From Adenanthera pavonina (taxonomy: Eukaryota; Streptophyta; Magnoliopsida; Fabales; Fabaceae), in NCBI GenBank assembly GCA_026686845.1, contig JAIVEN010000014.1, positions 31,084,001-31,148,000 of the forward strand: a DNA stretch of 64,000 nucleotides. The letters run 5' to 3'. A model generated the notes under the pieces. That model worked only from the letters and a program-made list of their open reading frames with translations. It was not told the origin of the DNA and did not search any database. Position numbers and translations under genes: made by a program. Positions 20,788 to 32,229 of the stretch are shown here, piece by piece (the first letter of the stretch is position 1; every line of letters starts with the position of its first letter).

Positions 20788-22294
20788 TGTATGACTTTCA
20801 ATGGCAACTTTTTGTGTCGTCGCCGAAAGCATACTTTCAGCGATGACTTTTTCTGTCGTCGCTGAAAATCATACTTTCATCTGTCAAAGCTAATTTTTTG
20901 AATTTTTATTATTTTTACTTTAAAAATTAATAAATAACATATTGAAATAATAATTGTATTATATTCATATAATTCTATAACAAAAAAAAAGATATTCTAC
21001 ATATATTTTGTATTTTAAAAAATATCTGATATCTTTGGTTAAAGTCAAAGTATTTTACAATTTTCTTTTATTTGAATTTTTTTTATCAAATTCATTTGAA
21101 TTATTTTAAACATTTTGAAAATGTTTTATTTCTGCTTGAGATAAAAAACTTGAATGATCAAACTATTGAATCTATTCCACATTTATATTTACTTTTCCTT
21201 CATTTTAATTAATGAAATACATTATTTTTATTAGGATAATTTTTTTAATTAGTAAAGGGATTGATAACACTAATAAAAGAGAATTAGGAGAACAAATTAA
21301 TATCTAATTGTCTAATATGATCAATCCTATATTTGGAGGAATTTTTATTAGGCTAAGTAATTAATTGCTAATATATTTAACATATAAATTAATATTAATG
21401 TTATTTATTATTAATAACAAATGATGAAGCAGTAACTTACCATAACAATAATCAGTAGTTAATATATCTAAAATAATAATCAGATATGCTATGATTGAAA
21501 CTCTCAGCTCAAACTCCTATGGGTATTGGCAATGTAGATATTTTCACATAGCATAAAAGTCTAACAGAGCATTGTCACATAGAGGAAAAATGCTTATGGA
21601 TTGTTAATTTACTTTCCTAATTAATAAGTAATGATAATATTTGGAAAACAAGTATTAGCGAATTCTCTTTCTTACTATCTCAACCTTTTTTATCTTTTTT
21701 ATTCTCCCAATTATAACATATTGAATTTAGTACATTTTCTTTTAAATCATATGATAATCAAAATTACAATATTTGTAATAATGATTTTTTTCCAAATTCC
21801 TATTATATTATATAGGGGTGAGAGAATAAACCTGAACCCGATTAATATTATATGATATGACTAAACAAAAAATAACATAAAATAATATAATATTAATACA
21901 TATGGATCATAAATATTATATATATAATTATTTTTATTTAAAAATAAAAATCAAATGTCAAAGTCAGCTAGAAAACAATTTTTTTCTTGTCAAAGAAAAA
22001 CAAATATATTTATAGAAAAATTATTTAAGATTTAAAAATAAAAAAATATAATATAAATATTCATATAAATATAAGCATATCCAAATAAAATATTTATGAA
22101 ATTAGTAATTGAAAATAAGACAAATGTGTATTTTTTAATAATATATTGATTTATAAATATATGTGTGTATATTAGTATGTAGATAAATAATATATATTTC
22201 ATATTTCATAAAAAAGAGTGAATATAAGGCTTTGGGAGTAAGAGGTCATGAGTTCGAAACCTAGGTGAATACATTTGAAAGCATTATCTCACAT

Positions 22295-22400
22295 GACGGT
22301 GACGTGGCATGGGCTCGCGGTGATATGATGGTGAGATGGTGTGGGCTCAGGGTGACGTGGCGGTGGATCCAAGGTGATGTGGCGGTGATGTGGCATGCCC
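22295..22400 (+). repeat. GC-rich GTGACGTGGC-type tandem words inside CACTA 2
   Basis: Repeated words ggtgacgtggc, ggtgatgtggc and gtgggctc occur about six times. They stand out from the AT-rich element interior and may be foreign sequence or extra protein-binding repeats. Confidence 0.6.
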
Positions 22401-22622
22401 AATGATAATGTGGCAATGGTGTTTAATAGACTTTCGGCAGTGACTAATAACGTTGCTAAAAGTCAACTTTTAGCGACAACACCTTTAGTCGTCGCCAAAA
22501 CTTTTGGCGACAAGACTTATGCCGATGACAAAGTTGTTAGTGCTGAAAGTTTTTACCGACGACATTTCAACTTTCAGCGACAACTTTTGTCCTCGCCGAA
22601 ATTCAAATTTTCTGTAGTGTGA

Positions 22623-23733
22623 TACTGGCTTTAATAGAAATATACACCCAAAAATCATTTTGTTATTTGTTAATTTATTTATTAAAAAAACTTCTTAATG
22701 TTTTTAAATGTTTTAAGAATTTTAAAATATTATTTTCGATGCCAACAAAGATTATTTCAATTGGGAAGGATTTAATCTATACTCCACAAGGATAGATCCT
22801 ATCTTCATATCAAAATCTAAAGCACAGTTTTGTGATAATCTGTCAAAAATATATATCATTTTCATTTTGACCTTATAATTCATTCGTTGAAAAGAAATGA
22901 GGAATCTTTAGGGAGCACAGGGGCAGTGTTTGAGGTTAGTTCAGATGATGATCAATGATGATGATGGAGGTCTTTAGTACCCAGTAAACCAAAGTGACGA
23001 AACCGTAGCTAGCCAACGGACAGAATGAATATTGCTTTGAGCACGCGCAAGCGAATATTACAACACAGAATTATAACCTGGGTTTATACATAGGAAAGTG
23101 AAAGCAGGAACGTGTATATATTGTACCTGACAACTGAGAAAATGATCACAAATCGTCGTCCCACGGTCTGATCGCTGAGGTTGTTGGCGCTTCTGTTCTG
23201 ACTGATTATGATGCTTACGTGAATCAGAAACATCCTGACTACGTAAAAATTTCTACTTTGCTCAATATTAATTTTCAAGTCTCTCTATATTATAATATGA
23301 GATGGTAAAGTTTTCTTAGTACGTTTTTCTTATAGTTATTCAACAAAAATGTATGCTCAGGAAATTTTTGTGGAAAAGAATCCAATCATATAAGTTATAT
23401 ACTAGGTTGTAAATAATATTTTTAATTCAACAACCAAAAAGAAAAATACACACAAACTATATATATTCATAAATTCTTTCCTTTATCATGTTTATTTCTC
23501 GGTGGTAAAAAAAAATCACGGTTATTTCTCCTCTTCCACACATCATAACAAAACGAATAAAAAAACAGAAGAAAATGAGTGCCTCTACTTGCAAAGGAAA
23601 GTTAGGAAACACACAAAAACCTATCTTTCTAGCTTTTAAACCTTAAGTTGCGTATGGCGTACCCATTGGATCTTTAACCCCACTTAATGATTATGACAAT
23701 TGCTAAGACTTGTATTAATCCCTCAAAAACTCC
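22623..23733. other. No gene seen
   Basis: AT-rich spacer. The part at 22790-22840 repeats the 7SL cluster flank seen at 19328-19376. The short frames at 23084-23278 and elsewhere have no domains. Confidence 0.35.
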
Positions 23734-24050
23734 CCAGCAGAATTTTTACACCTTGCACCTAAAACTTTAGATGCTTGAGCTGAATTTTTTTGATGAATTT
23801 TTAGTTGAAAAAAATTCCATGTGAGACTTAAAATTACATGTGTGTTGAAAATTTATGAAACTCATTATTTTCAATCCCCAACTGAATTTTTACAGCTTGC
23901 ACCTGAAAGTTAACATGCATAGAGCTGAATTTTTTTTGTTGAGGAAGCAAATTCTTTTTTTGGTTGAGGAAGGATGCAAAATCAAAGAAAGGGAATATGA
24001 TGAACACATTCCTCCTTTGCAAATCTCTTCTTCAATGCCAATATGCGCAT
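23734..24050 (+). repeat. Third copy of the arm subrepeats
   Basis: Two units with TTTTTACACCTTGCACCT and TTTTTACAGCTTGCACCTG, followed by GAGGAAGGATGCAAAATCAA, match 14300-14470 of the left arm, including the downstream TTCCTCCTTTGCAAA. It is a fragment of the same inverted-repeat element family. The frames at 23834-24142 are chance. Confidence 0.65.
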
Positions 24051-24660
24051 ATATTTATTTATTTATTTTATTTACACTGATTTTTTTAATAATTTTAATG
24101 GGATTATTTTATTGCAGCATTAGTTTAAGAATTTTTTCTTAATAAGAAATTTTTTAGTAAATTAGTAAGAATTTATTAATATATATTGTAATTAATAATT
24201 ATCTTTGTAACAATTTTTTTAAGGTTTTGGAGGGCAAGTTGACGTGATATTGTTTAGAACTTCTTGAGGTTAGCATTAAGTGGTTATTGTAGCAATGATT
24301 TGTTTTATGTATGTTATAGTTTATATGAAATTAGCATATGGAAGTTAACACATTAATTTAAAAATGATTATTTTTAATAATTGTTATAATTAATGAAAAA
24401 GAAGAAGTAGGCTAAATTGAAATATTTTTTTATGCATCAAGTAGGATATTAATATTGTTATTATGCATTAAATAAGAAATATAGTTTATATTAATTTTAA
24501 TAATTATTATTATTTACTTTGTCATGCATTAAGTAGGATATTAATATTGTTTTTATGCAAAGATAACTTTTATTTTAGATCTTTTTATAAGTTTATATGG
24601 CAAAAGGCATGTTTATGATATTTAGGTGGATAAATAAAATTAAACTTGTATGGTATATAT
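24051..24660. other. AT-rich leader of the decayed CACTA element
   Basis: AT-rich DNA with a short duplicated stretch (AAGTAGGATATTAATATTGT at ~24439 and ~24531). It may hold the 5' part of the CACTA element, but no CACTA-type terminus was recognised here. Confidence 0.3.
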
Positions 24661-24666
24661 ATAGGA

Positions 24667-27600
24667 GACGGATAGGTCATGGATAGGTATGTTACAAACA
24701 AGTAGAGAGTATTTAAATGGATTAGAATTGTTTTTGGATTTTACTATGGCTAGTCAAGAAGCGAGAGCAAAAATTCTTTGTCCTTGCCAAAAATATAATT
24801 TTAAGAAGTACCACGAGAGAGCGATTATGGGAGATCATTTAATTGTAAAACTATTTCTGTTGGCTTATACCATTTGGGCAATGCATGGGGAAATTCTCCA
24901 GAGCATTCAAAAGTAGTTATGGAAATGGGTAGAGAGGATTCAATGAATAAAGTAGGGGAAATTCTCTAGAGCATTCAAAAGTAGTTATGGAAATGGGTAG
25001 AGAGGATTCAATGAATGAAGTAGTTCGTGATGCTTTAGGAGTTCATGATGATAACATAATTTTGGTAGTAGTAGATGGTCCAGATTCATTATCTATGGGT
25101 GAAATGAATCAAGAAGCTAAATATTTCTATGAATTAATGCATGATGGAGAGATGCCATTATACTCAAGATGCCAAAAAACATACAAAGTTATCGTTCTTA
25201 GTTAGGCTTTTTCACATCAAATGTCTGTGTGGGATGAGTAACAAAGCAATGTCAATGGTATTTGAATTATTGGGAGATGCATTTAGTCATGTAGAAATCC
25301 CAACTTCATTTTACGAGGCCAAAAATAGCAATAACCAAGTTAGGATTGAACTACGTGAAAATTGATACATGCCAAAATAACTACATGTTTTATTGGGGAG
25401 ACAATTCAGATAGAGAGGTTCATAAAAAATGCCATGCATCCAAACGGCAATAGGTTGAAAAAGGTAAGAAGAAATAGAAGCAAAAAGCAGTCAAAATTCT
25501 TAGGTTTTTTCCTTTGAAGCCACTTCTGCAAAGATTCTATATGTCATTGAAGACTGTGGAGCTCATGAGGTGGCACGATAGTGAACAAAATATTTATAGT
25601 CTATTGAGGCATCCAAGAGACTGTGAAGCCTGCAAATCTTTTGATCTTTAGTATCCAGATTTCACTGTAGATTCAAGAAATGTTTGTCTAGCTCTAGCAA
25701 CTAATGGTTTCAATCCATTTGGCAATTTAATCACAAGTTATAGTATTTGACCAGTCGTGTTGATACCCTATAATCTTCCACTGTGATTATGCATGAAACA
25801 GAGTTCCTTCATACCGTTGATGATAATCCCAGGAAGAAGAGCACCTAGCAATGACACAGATGTTTTTTTACAGCCATTAATGCTCAAATTGCTAGAGTTA
25901 TGGAATATTAGGTTTGAGATGTATGATTCTCATGAAAAAAGATATTCAATCTTAGCACTTATGTAGACTATCAGTGATTTTCCGAGTCTCGGAACATTGA
26001 CTGGGTGGAATGTTCACACTGGTTTAACTTGTCCATCATGCTTTGACTCAGAACCCTTTCTTCTTCCCCATTGTCGTAAATGGTGTTTTATGGGGCATCG
26101 TCACTTTTTAGATGGAACACACAAATTCATATTGTGGAGAGTTTGCTTTGATGGGAATAAGTGAGAAGATCCTCTCGCTATTTTTTTGGTTTAGAAATAT
26201 TGTGCCAGGAAGAAAATGTTAATGTTGTCATTGGAAAAGATAATGAGGCTCAAGGGACAAGAAAGAAACATCAAACACAAAGTAATGATGACCCAGTGCA
26301 ATGGTAAAACAAAAGTTTATTCTTTAATCTTCTTTATTGGACATATAATTTGTTATGTTATAGTCTTAACGTTATGCACATCGAGAAGAATATTTGTGAC
26401 AATTTACTCTTCACATTACTAAATGAAACTAGAAAATCTAAGAATAACTCGGGGCTCAAAAGGATTTAGAAACTATGGGTATTCATCAAGAGCTATAGAC
26501 GAATAAAAATGGAAAGTATCATCCAATGGTGTTCACTCTGATGAAAAAGAATAAGGAAATATTTCTCAGAACATTGAAGAAGATCACTATTCATGATGGA
26601 TATTCTAGTAATATTTCCAAGTACATTGACTTGAGAATGCAGAGGATTAGAGGACTTAAGAATCATGACTCACATGTTCTGATGCAGCAGTTGCTATATT
26701 TGATCATGAGAAATACTTTGCCTAATGAAGTAGCCATCATAGTGTTTGATTTGTGCTCATTCTTCAGGAAGTTGTGTTGCAAAGTATTGAGCATTGATGT
26801 TCTTGACAAACTTTAGAAGAAGAATGTTTCTTACTCTCTGTCATATGGAACTAATATTTCCTCTGGCGTTCTTCATGGTCATGGTTCATTTGACTATCAA
26901 TTTGGCTAGAGAAGTAAAGGTTGTAGGTCTAGTGTAATATCGTTGGATGTACCCTATAGAAAGGTAATCAATTCATGCTTATTAATTACATTAGGCTATA
27001 AAAATTTGTTATTATATATAGTGTAATTTAATATTTAGATTGATTCAAATTGATGATCGATTTTTGGGAAAACTAAAGTCATATGTATGAAATAAGGCGT
27101 GGCCAAAAGGTTCAATTGTAGAAAGGTATTTTGGTGATAAGGACCTCACATTTTGTTCTAGATATTTTGAGGTGTTGAGACTATGTTCAATCGTCCTCAA
27201 CGTGTTAATGACTATCACGGTGAGGGGCCTTCTATGTCAAACTCTTTAATCTATTTAATTGGAAGAGTAGTTGGAGGGTATGAGTTTTTCACACTGACGA
27301 CTAAAGAGAAGTTGCAAGCTCATCAACATGTGCTATATATCAAATTGTAGACAAGTTGATCCCTTCCTCCAATGGGTATTTTGAGAAGGGAATATTTGTT
27401 TATATATATATGTATATATTTATTATATTTTAACAATACCATTTATATGGGGATTCATAAGTGTTGTTAAGTGCTAGATGCAAAGAAGCCTATCATCTAC
27501 AGAAGTTGATAGGAGAGTTCGCAAAGAGTTTGTGCAATGGTTTTGCAGATGAATAGGGAATGACCGTATAATATCTCACTCAATTGAATTGAGATTGCTA

Positions 27601-27840
27601 TCTATAAGGCTGATTGACAGTGCTAGGAGGTTCACTACATATAATGTTAATGGGTTTCAAGTTTTTACATTGTAGGATGTGATGAATTATAGGGTATTTG
27701 GCACATTTGGGACAAGAAGTTATGTAAGCAATAATAACGGTAATATACAATTTGGAGGTGTGTCATATTATGGAAAACTTGTGGATATAATTGACCTAAA
27801 TTATAGAGGTAAGTTCATAGTCATTTTGTTCAAATGCGTC
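24667..27840 (+). pseudogene. TNP2-like CACTA (En/Spm) transposase, decayed
   Basis: Scattered plus-strand frames give the TNP2 protein in order. 24667-24905 is a transposase-associated domain (LQTSREYLNGLELFLDF, KILCPCQKYNF, YTIWAMHGE). 25090-25365 is the early core (EAKYFYELMHDGEMPLYSRC, KLSFLVRLFHIKCLCGMSNK). 25507-25575 is FPLKPLLQRFYMSLKTVELM. 26064-26125 is HCRKWCFMGHRHFLDGTHK. 26365-26815 includes GLKNHDSHVLMQQLL and LCSFFRKLC. 26937-27330 is DUF4218-like (YRWMYPIER, NKAWPKGSI). 27500-27840 is DUF4216-like (FGGVSYYGKLVDIIDLNY). TNP2 cuts CACTA ends. Stops, frame shifts and a 68-bp duplication show it is dead. The TNPA partner lies downstream. Confidence 0.85.
24887..25022 (+). repeat. 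68-bp tandem duplication inside the TNP2 pseudogene
   Basis: GGGGAAATTCTCCAGAGC at 24887 recurs as GGGGAAATTCTCTAGAGC at 24955, with near-identical following sequence. 68 is not a multiple of three, so the duplication shifts the transposase frame. Confidence 0.9.
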
Positions 27841-27843
27841 TAG

Positions 27844-28240
27844 GTAAATACAATAACTACACGTAGCATTGTTAATAATTATAAATATCCTATTTTGTTC
27901 GGGCATTTTAAAAAATAATAAAAGTTGAAAAAACAAAAGAAATAAAAGAAATTCTCTTTTATGTAAGGAAATTAGTAATTGTCATTTAATTTCAAGATAA
28001 AAAACGAAAAATTTTAAAATTAAAATCCTTTTAGTCCTAAAAGAAAGCAATAATAATAAAGATTTTCAAATAAATTAGATCTTCCCAAAACAAAACAAAT
28101 AATAATAATAATAAAAATAAAACAAAAAGAGAAAAACAAAAAAAAAAAGAAGAAAAAAGGAAAAAAGAAAAAATAATAACAAATAAAAAGGTAAAAAAAT
28201 AATTAAAAAATAAATTAAAAAAGAAAAACAAAAAAATATT
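27844..28240. repeat. A-rich low-complexity tract
   Basis: Mostly A with short T, G and C interruptions, densest at 28085-28240. Minus-strand frames here are Phe/Leu runs caused by poly-T and are not genes. Confidence 0.7.
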
Positions 28241-30540
28241 AATCTTGGCTGCGTTTCAGCCAAGGCAATACAGACCCTCAATTGAGAGGCTTGGATAGGG
28301 AAAACAAAAGAACAAAAAAGCAAAGGGAGCCGCGGGTGAGGCTGAAAAGAATACAAAGGGGGATTGAGTCCGAACCTAGTGAGAGAAGGACTAGCAAGAC
28401 GAAGGAGCTAGGGCTTGGATGTGGTTTGAAACTGAGCGAAAAGCAGAGAGGGAAGCGAGAGCCAAAAGTGATAAAAGGTGGTCACTCCACTACTCCGTAC
28501 CTGGTACAGAAGAGTAGTGGAGGTAGGGTGAAAAGGAGGGCATGAAATGGGCCGAAGGGAGAAGAAAAAGTGGCGAGGGAGAATGAGAGGAGGCAATGAC
28601 AACAACCATGCACTTGAGATTTCTTTTCTTCAGCCACTGAAATTCTATAAAAGGGGATTTAAGAGCAATTGTTGAGGAGGCACTGAAGCAACTCTAGGAG
28701 CATTAGAGGGACTGAGAGAAAACCCTAGAAGAATTACTCTGAAGAAATAAAAGTTTGGGGACAGAGAGTGAACAAAGCGAGATTGAGAAAATCTAAAGAG
28801 GAAGCTGGGATCTTGTATGGCGAATTTGAACGGAGGGAGAGCCAAACCGAAAGCAAAGCAGAATGAAGGAACAAGCAGGAGGCAGCAAAAGGAAAATACC
28901 AAAGGGTTCTAGAACGAGGAATTGGAGATACGAGAGACGAAGGGTAAGAGCATGGGAAGAATTTGAAGGAATTGAGTGGTGAGGTATAAAAACGTGATCT
29001 TCAACTGCTAATTTCACTTTGAAAATTCAGTTTAGATGAAGAAGTGTCTAATTAGACTTAGGAATGTAAAAATTATTCCTGAATATCGATTCTCTTTTGT
29101 CTCTGGTGTGGGTAATGTGCTTGTTCTTGTTGCCATTGGATTGAACCGTGATATGCTGTTGTTTTAAGAAAAACCGATTACTCATTCCTGTTTGTTTTTT
29201 GTTTGTTCAATTCTAAAAATGTCATGTCCCGTGCTTGTGGGAGACGCTGATTTGGTGCTTATAAACTGTATGAAAAATAGCTTGGTTGAGATTTAGATAT
29301 CGTTGAGCTTGGAAATACAATTCAAAAACTTGGCCTCTGATTGCTGTGTTTTTTTTTTGGTTGCAACTACATATCGTTGAGCTTAGAAACACAATTCATA
29401 AACTTGGCCTTTAGTTGCTCTATGTTTTGTTTGATAAGTCCTAGCCTCTTTGTGAATCTGCTAATGTGAGTGACCATTCAGTGAATGCTGGGTTCCCGTA
29501 GTAAAATCATATTTAGGTACTCTATTTCTGATTGCTACTCTTGAGATACACTGAACTCGCTGGTTTGTTGTGTTTACTGGAATAGCCTCATAGTAGGATC
29601 AGCTATTAAACATGCTTGTTACATTTCTTTGCTGGTCCGATATGTTAATGTTGACGAGTTCATAAGCTTTGTGTAGATGGGATGGTGGTAGTGTAGTCTG
29701 TGTGCGCCATTATTTCTTGCCCAGTGTTATTTGGCACTTTAAGATTGAAATTAGATACCCAACTTGTCTTTTACATAGCAAACACTTTGCTTGAAGTTTG
29801 CTCCATTGAGTGTCCATATGACCTTGCTTTAACATGAGGTTTTATCTTTGATTTAAAACTCATAAACTTAGTAATTTGGTCTTGATTTTACTTTAAAAAA
29901 AATTGTTGTGATTTTGTTCCAAGACAAAGACCAGTTTGCTATGGGGTTTTTTATCAAAAGATTGCTTTGCTGCCAAATACATAGAATTTGCCAATTTTAT
30001 GGAAATGATTAGGTAGTCATGGTCTCACCCTTTGTAAAGTGATTTGGATTTGTGTGAGTATGAAAATTGCTTGTTTTATGGATTGATGTATGCAATGGTA
30101 GCTCCAGTGAATGACTCTGATGTAGCTTTTATTGCATTCCTTAGCCGTGTGCTCTTGGCTTTAATATAAGAAGTAAAGCTATCAGATGTGATTGAGAATG
30201 TTTTGCGGAATCATGTTATTTTGTAACTTCCTTTATGATGCCGCAAGGATTAAACTTTCATTTATTTTGTCTTATTTGTTACTAAACCTTAGAAAATAAA
30301 TAACATGAGTGTATGGATTAGCATCTGGAATTAGGATTCATTTGAACAATTTGGATTCTAAAATAGGGTGATTATTGGGTAATAATAGTGAGTAGATGCT
30401 AATGCTTTTAGTTATATTCATGATTCTTTGAGCACTACCATGGCATCTTCAAGCCAAGCATAGTATATGGAAGCTATCATCTTCAGAGCAAAGGAGGAAG
30501 AGAAGAAATTTTAGTTTGTTTTTTTATCTCATCTTTTATG
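28241..30540 (+). other. Unassigned promoter- and leader-like region
   Basis: GA-rich, GC-richer sequence leads to a TATA box (TATAAAAGGGG, 28646-28656), followed ~70 bp later by a leader with AAACCCTAG (28721), then T-rich intron-like DNA to ~30540. This could be an LTR promoter and leader, or a captured host 5' region. No LTR ends, TIRs or domains were recognised. The opposed short frames at 28282-29017 are chance products of GA/TC-rich DNA. Confidence 0.35.
29294..29440 (+). repeat. ~74-bp tandem duplication
   Basis: ATATCGTTGAGCTTGGAAAT at ~29298 and ATATCGTTGAGCTTAGAAAC at ~29372, each followed by ACTTGGCCT and TTGCT words. Confidence 0.75.
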
Positions 30541-32229
30541 AATATTTTTGTAGTAATATTTGAAGTAATGTAGCCTGCACACTAATACACACTATCACAA
30601 AATTCTACATGCATGTTCGTAAATATTTGGCATAGTGCTTATATTCTTCTTGTTTGCATTTAAAATTGGTCACAAAAATTTTTGGAGTTTTCGCAAACCA
30701 CTAAAACATTCACACCATGTGAGTTTACGGCACTACACAAGTGTATTATAAGAATGTACTTATAATAGGTTTCAATGACTTTTCCATTCAAAATTTTATT
30801 TTCTCATAAGAATAATAAATAAAATATAAAATAATAAAATGGATAAATAAATAATTGCCTATAAAATTACACCATGTGAGATTTTGAACCTACGTAAGTA
30901 TCTTAGTTGATCATATTATCGCGTGAGTTTACTAGTCCTTGCAGACATGAGTTAGATGTAGATGTATTGGTCAGGTTACATGTAATTCATCAAAATATAT
31001 AACCATTATTTGAAATTTCTTTTTAAGAAAATAATTATATTTCAAAATAAAAATAATACAATGAGCTTTTTTCAAATTTTATTTTAGAATATATAATAAA
31101 ACTTCCATATTAAAAAAAATAATAATAGTATTAAACAATAAGTTTTCACATCATGAAAAATAATTAGCTAATAATCACATCATATGACATTTTTAAGAAT
31201 CTACACAGGTATTCTAATTAACCGTGTTATCTTGTAAGATTGTGAATCCATGTAAATGTGTCGTCAAGATGCACATTAACACAATATTTATTGGAAAAAT
31301 GATTTTTCTTTTCAAAATATATATAAAATAAATCACTGTATTTTAAAGCAATAATACAATAATTTTTTTATCTATCTAGAATAAAACCTTTATACTTTGG
31401 GGTTTTTTAGAGCTCCCATTAGTAATTAAGGAATTGATCTGTTGGACATAGTCACTAGTTTGCAACATGTAGATAATTTTTTTTTAAAGAAAAATTTCCA
31501 AAAATATAAAAATATACGATTTTTAAAAGTCAAAAAATAAAAAAAGGTATTTTCAAAACTAAATAAAAATAAGAGTAAGTTGGTGAAATTAAATTACTTT
31601 TTACAAATTAAAACACAATAATTCAAATTTCAGAAAATTGTTTTGTTTACAAAAGGGTAAATTATTTTTAATTAGCTTTCTCTTATTATAAAATTATACA
31701 AAAATTACAACTAAAAAATATCATCTCAATGACATGCATTTCTAGTCTGAACTACGTGCACTTTGATACATAGGGCCTAGGCTTTGATTCTGGGTCAAGT
31801 TCGCTTTTGTAAATAAATAAATATTTTCTAATTTATTTTCTTAACTTCTTTTCCTCATTTTCCCCAAATCTCCTTAATTTTTAATTTAATCTATTTTCTT
31901 TATTTTGTTTTTTCAAATTTCCCAAATTTTCTTAATATCTTTTCTTTTTACCTTTATTTTTGCATGTGAGCAATTAAAAGATAATCAAAATAATTTTTAA
32001 AACCATATTAATTTACACAATCAACAAAAGGTAATCATTCTTATGAATGAATATCGTAGGGTGCCTAACACCTTCTCCATATACAATTGACTCTCAAACC
32101 CAACTCTGATTACGTAGAATCAATGATTGTGTCTCTAATGCATTTAGAAAACCCTATATTTTTAAACTACGTGTGCTGCTTGCTAAATAAGTCAGAAAAA
32201 TGTCAAACAGCATCACCCGATGCCAGCTC
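30541..32229. other. AT-rich spacer, no gene
   Basis: Very AT-rich DNA with no long frame, LTR end or TIR recognised. It lies between the TNP2 part and the TNPA part of the CACTA remnant. Confidence 0.4.

Larger units (their letters stand above)
20605..22619. mobile_element. Non-autonomous CACTA element 2
   Basis: A 2015-bp unit starts CACTACAAAAAAACCAAC and ends TTTTCTGTAGTG, with the 3-bp duplication TGA on both sides (20602-20604, 22620-22622). Both ends hold subterminal repeats of the agcgacgac / gtcgtcgct type (20627-20875 and 22430-22605), the binding sites expected for a TNPA-like protein. The interior is AT-rich with no transposase. At 22225-22270 is a tRNA-like B-box stretch (GAGTTCGAAACC), followed by GTGACGTGGC-type repeats. 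Short frames inside are chance. Confidence 0.9.

Noticed and set aside
28037..29017. Minus-strand frames of 64-93 codons rich in Phe, Leu and Ser
   Set aside because: Translations of poly-T and C/T-rich DNA; no domain and no conserved motif.
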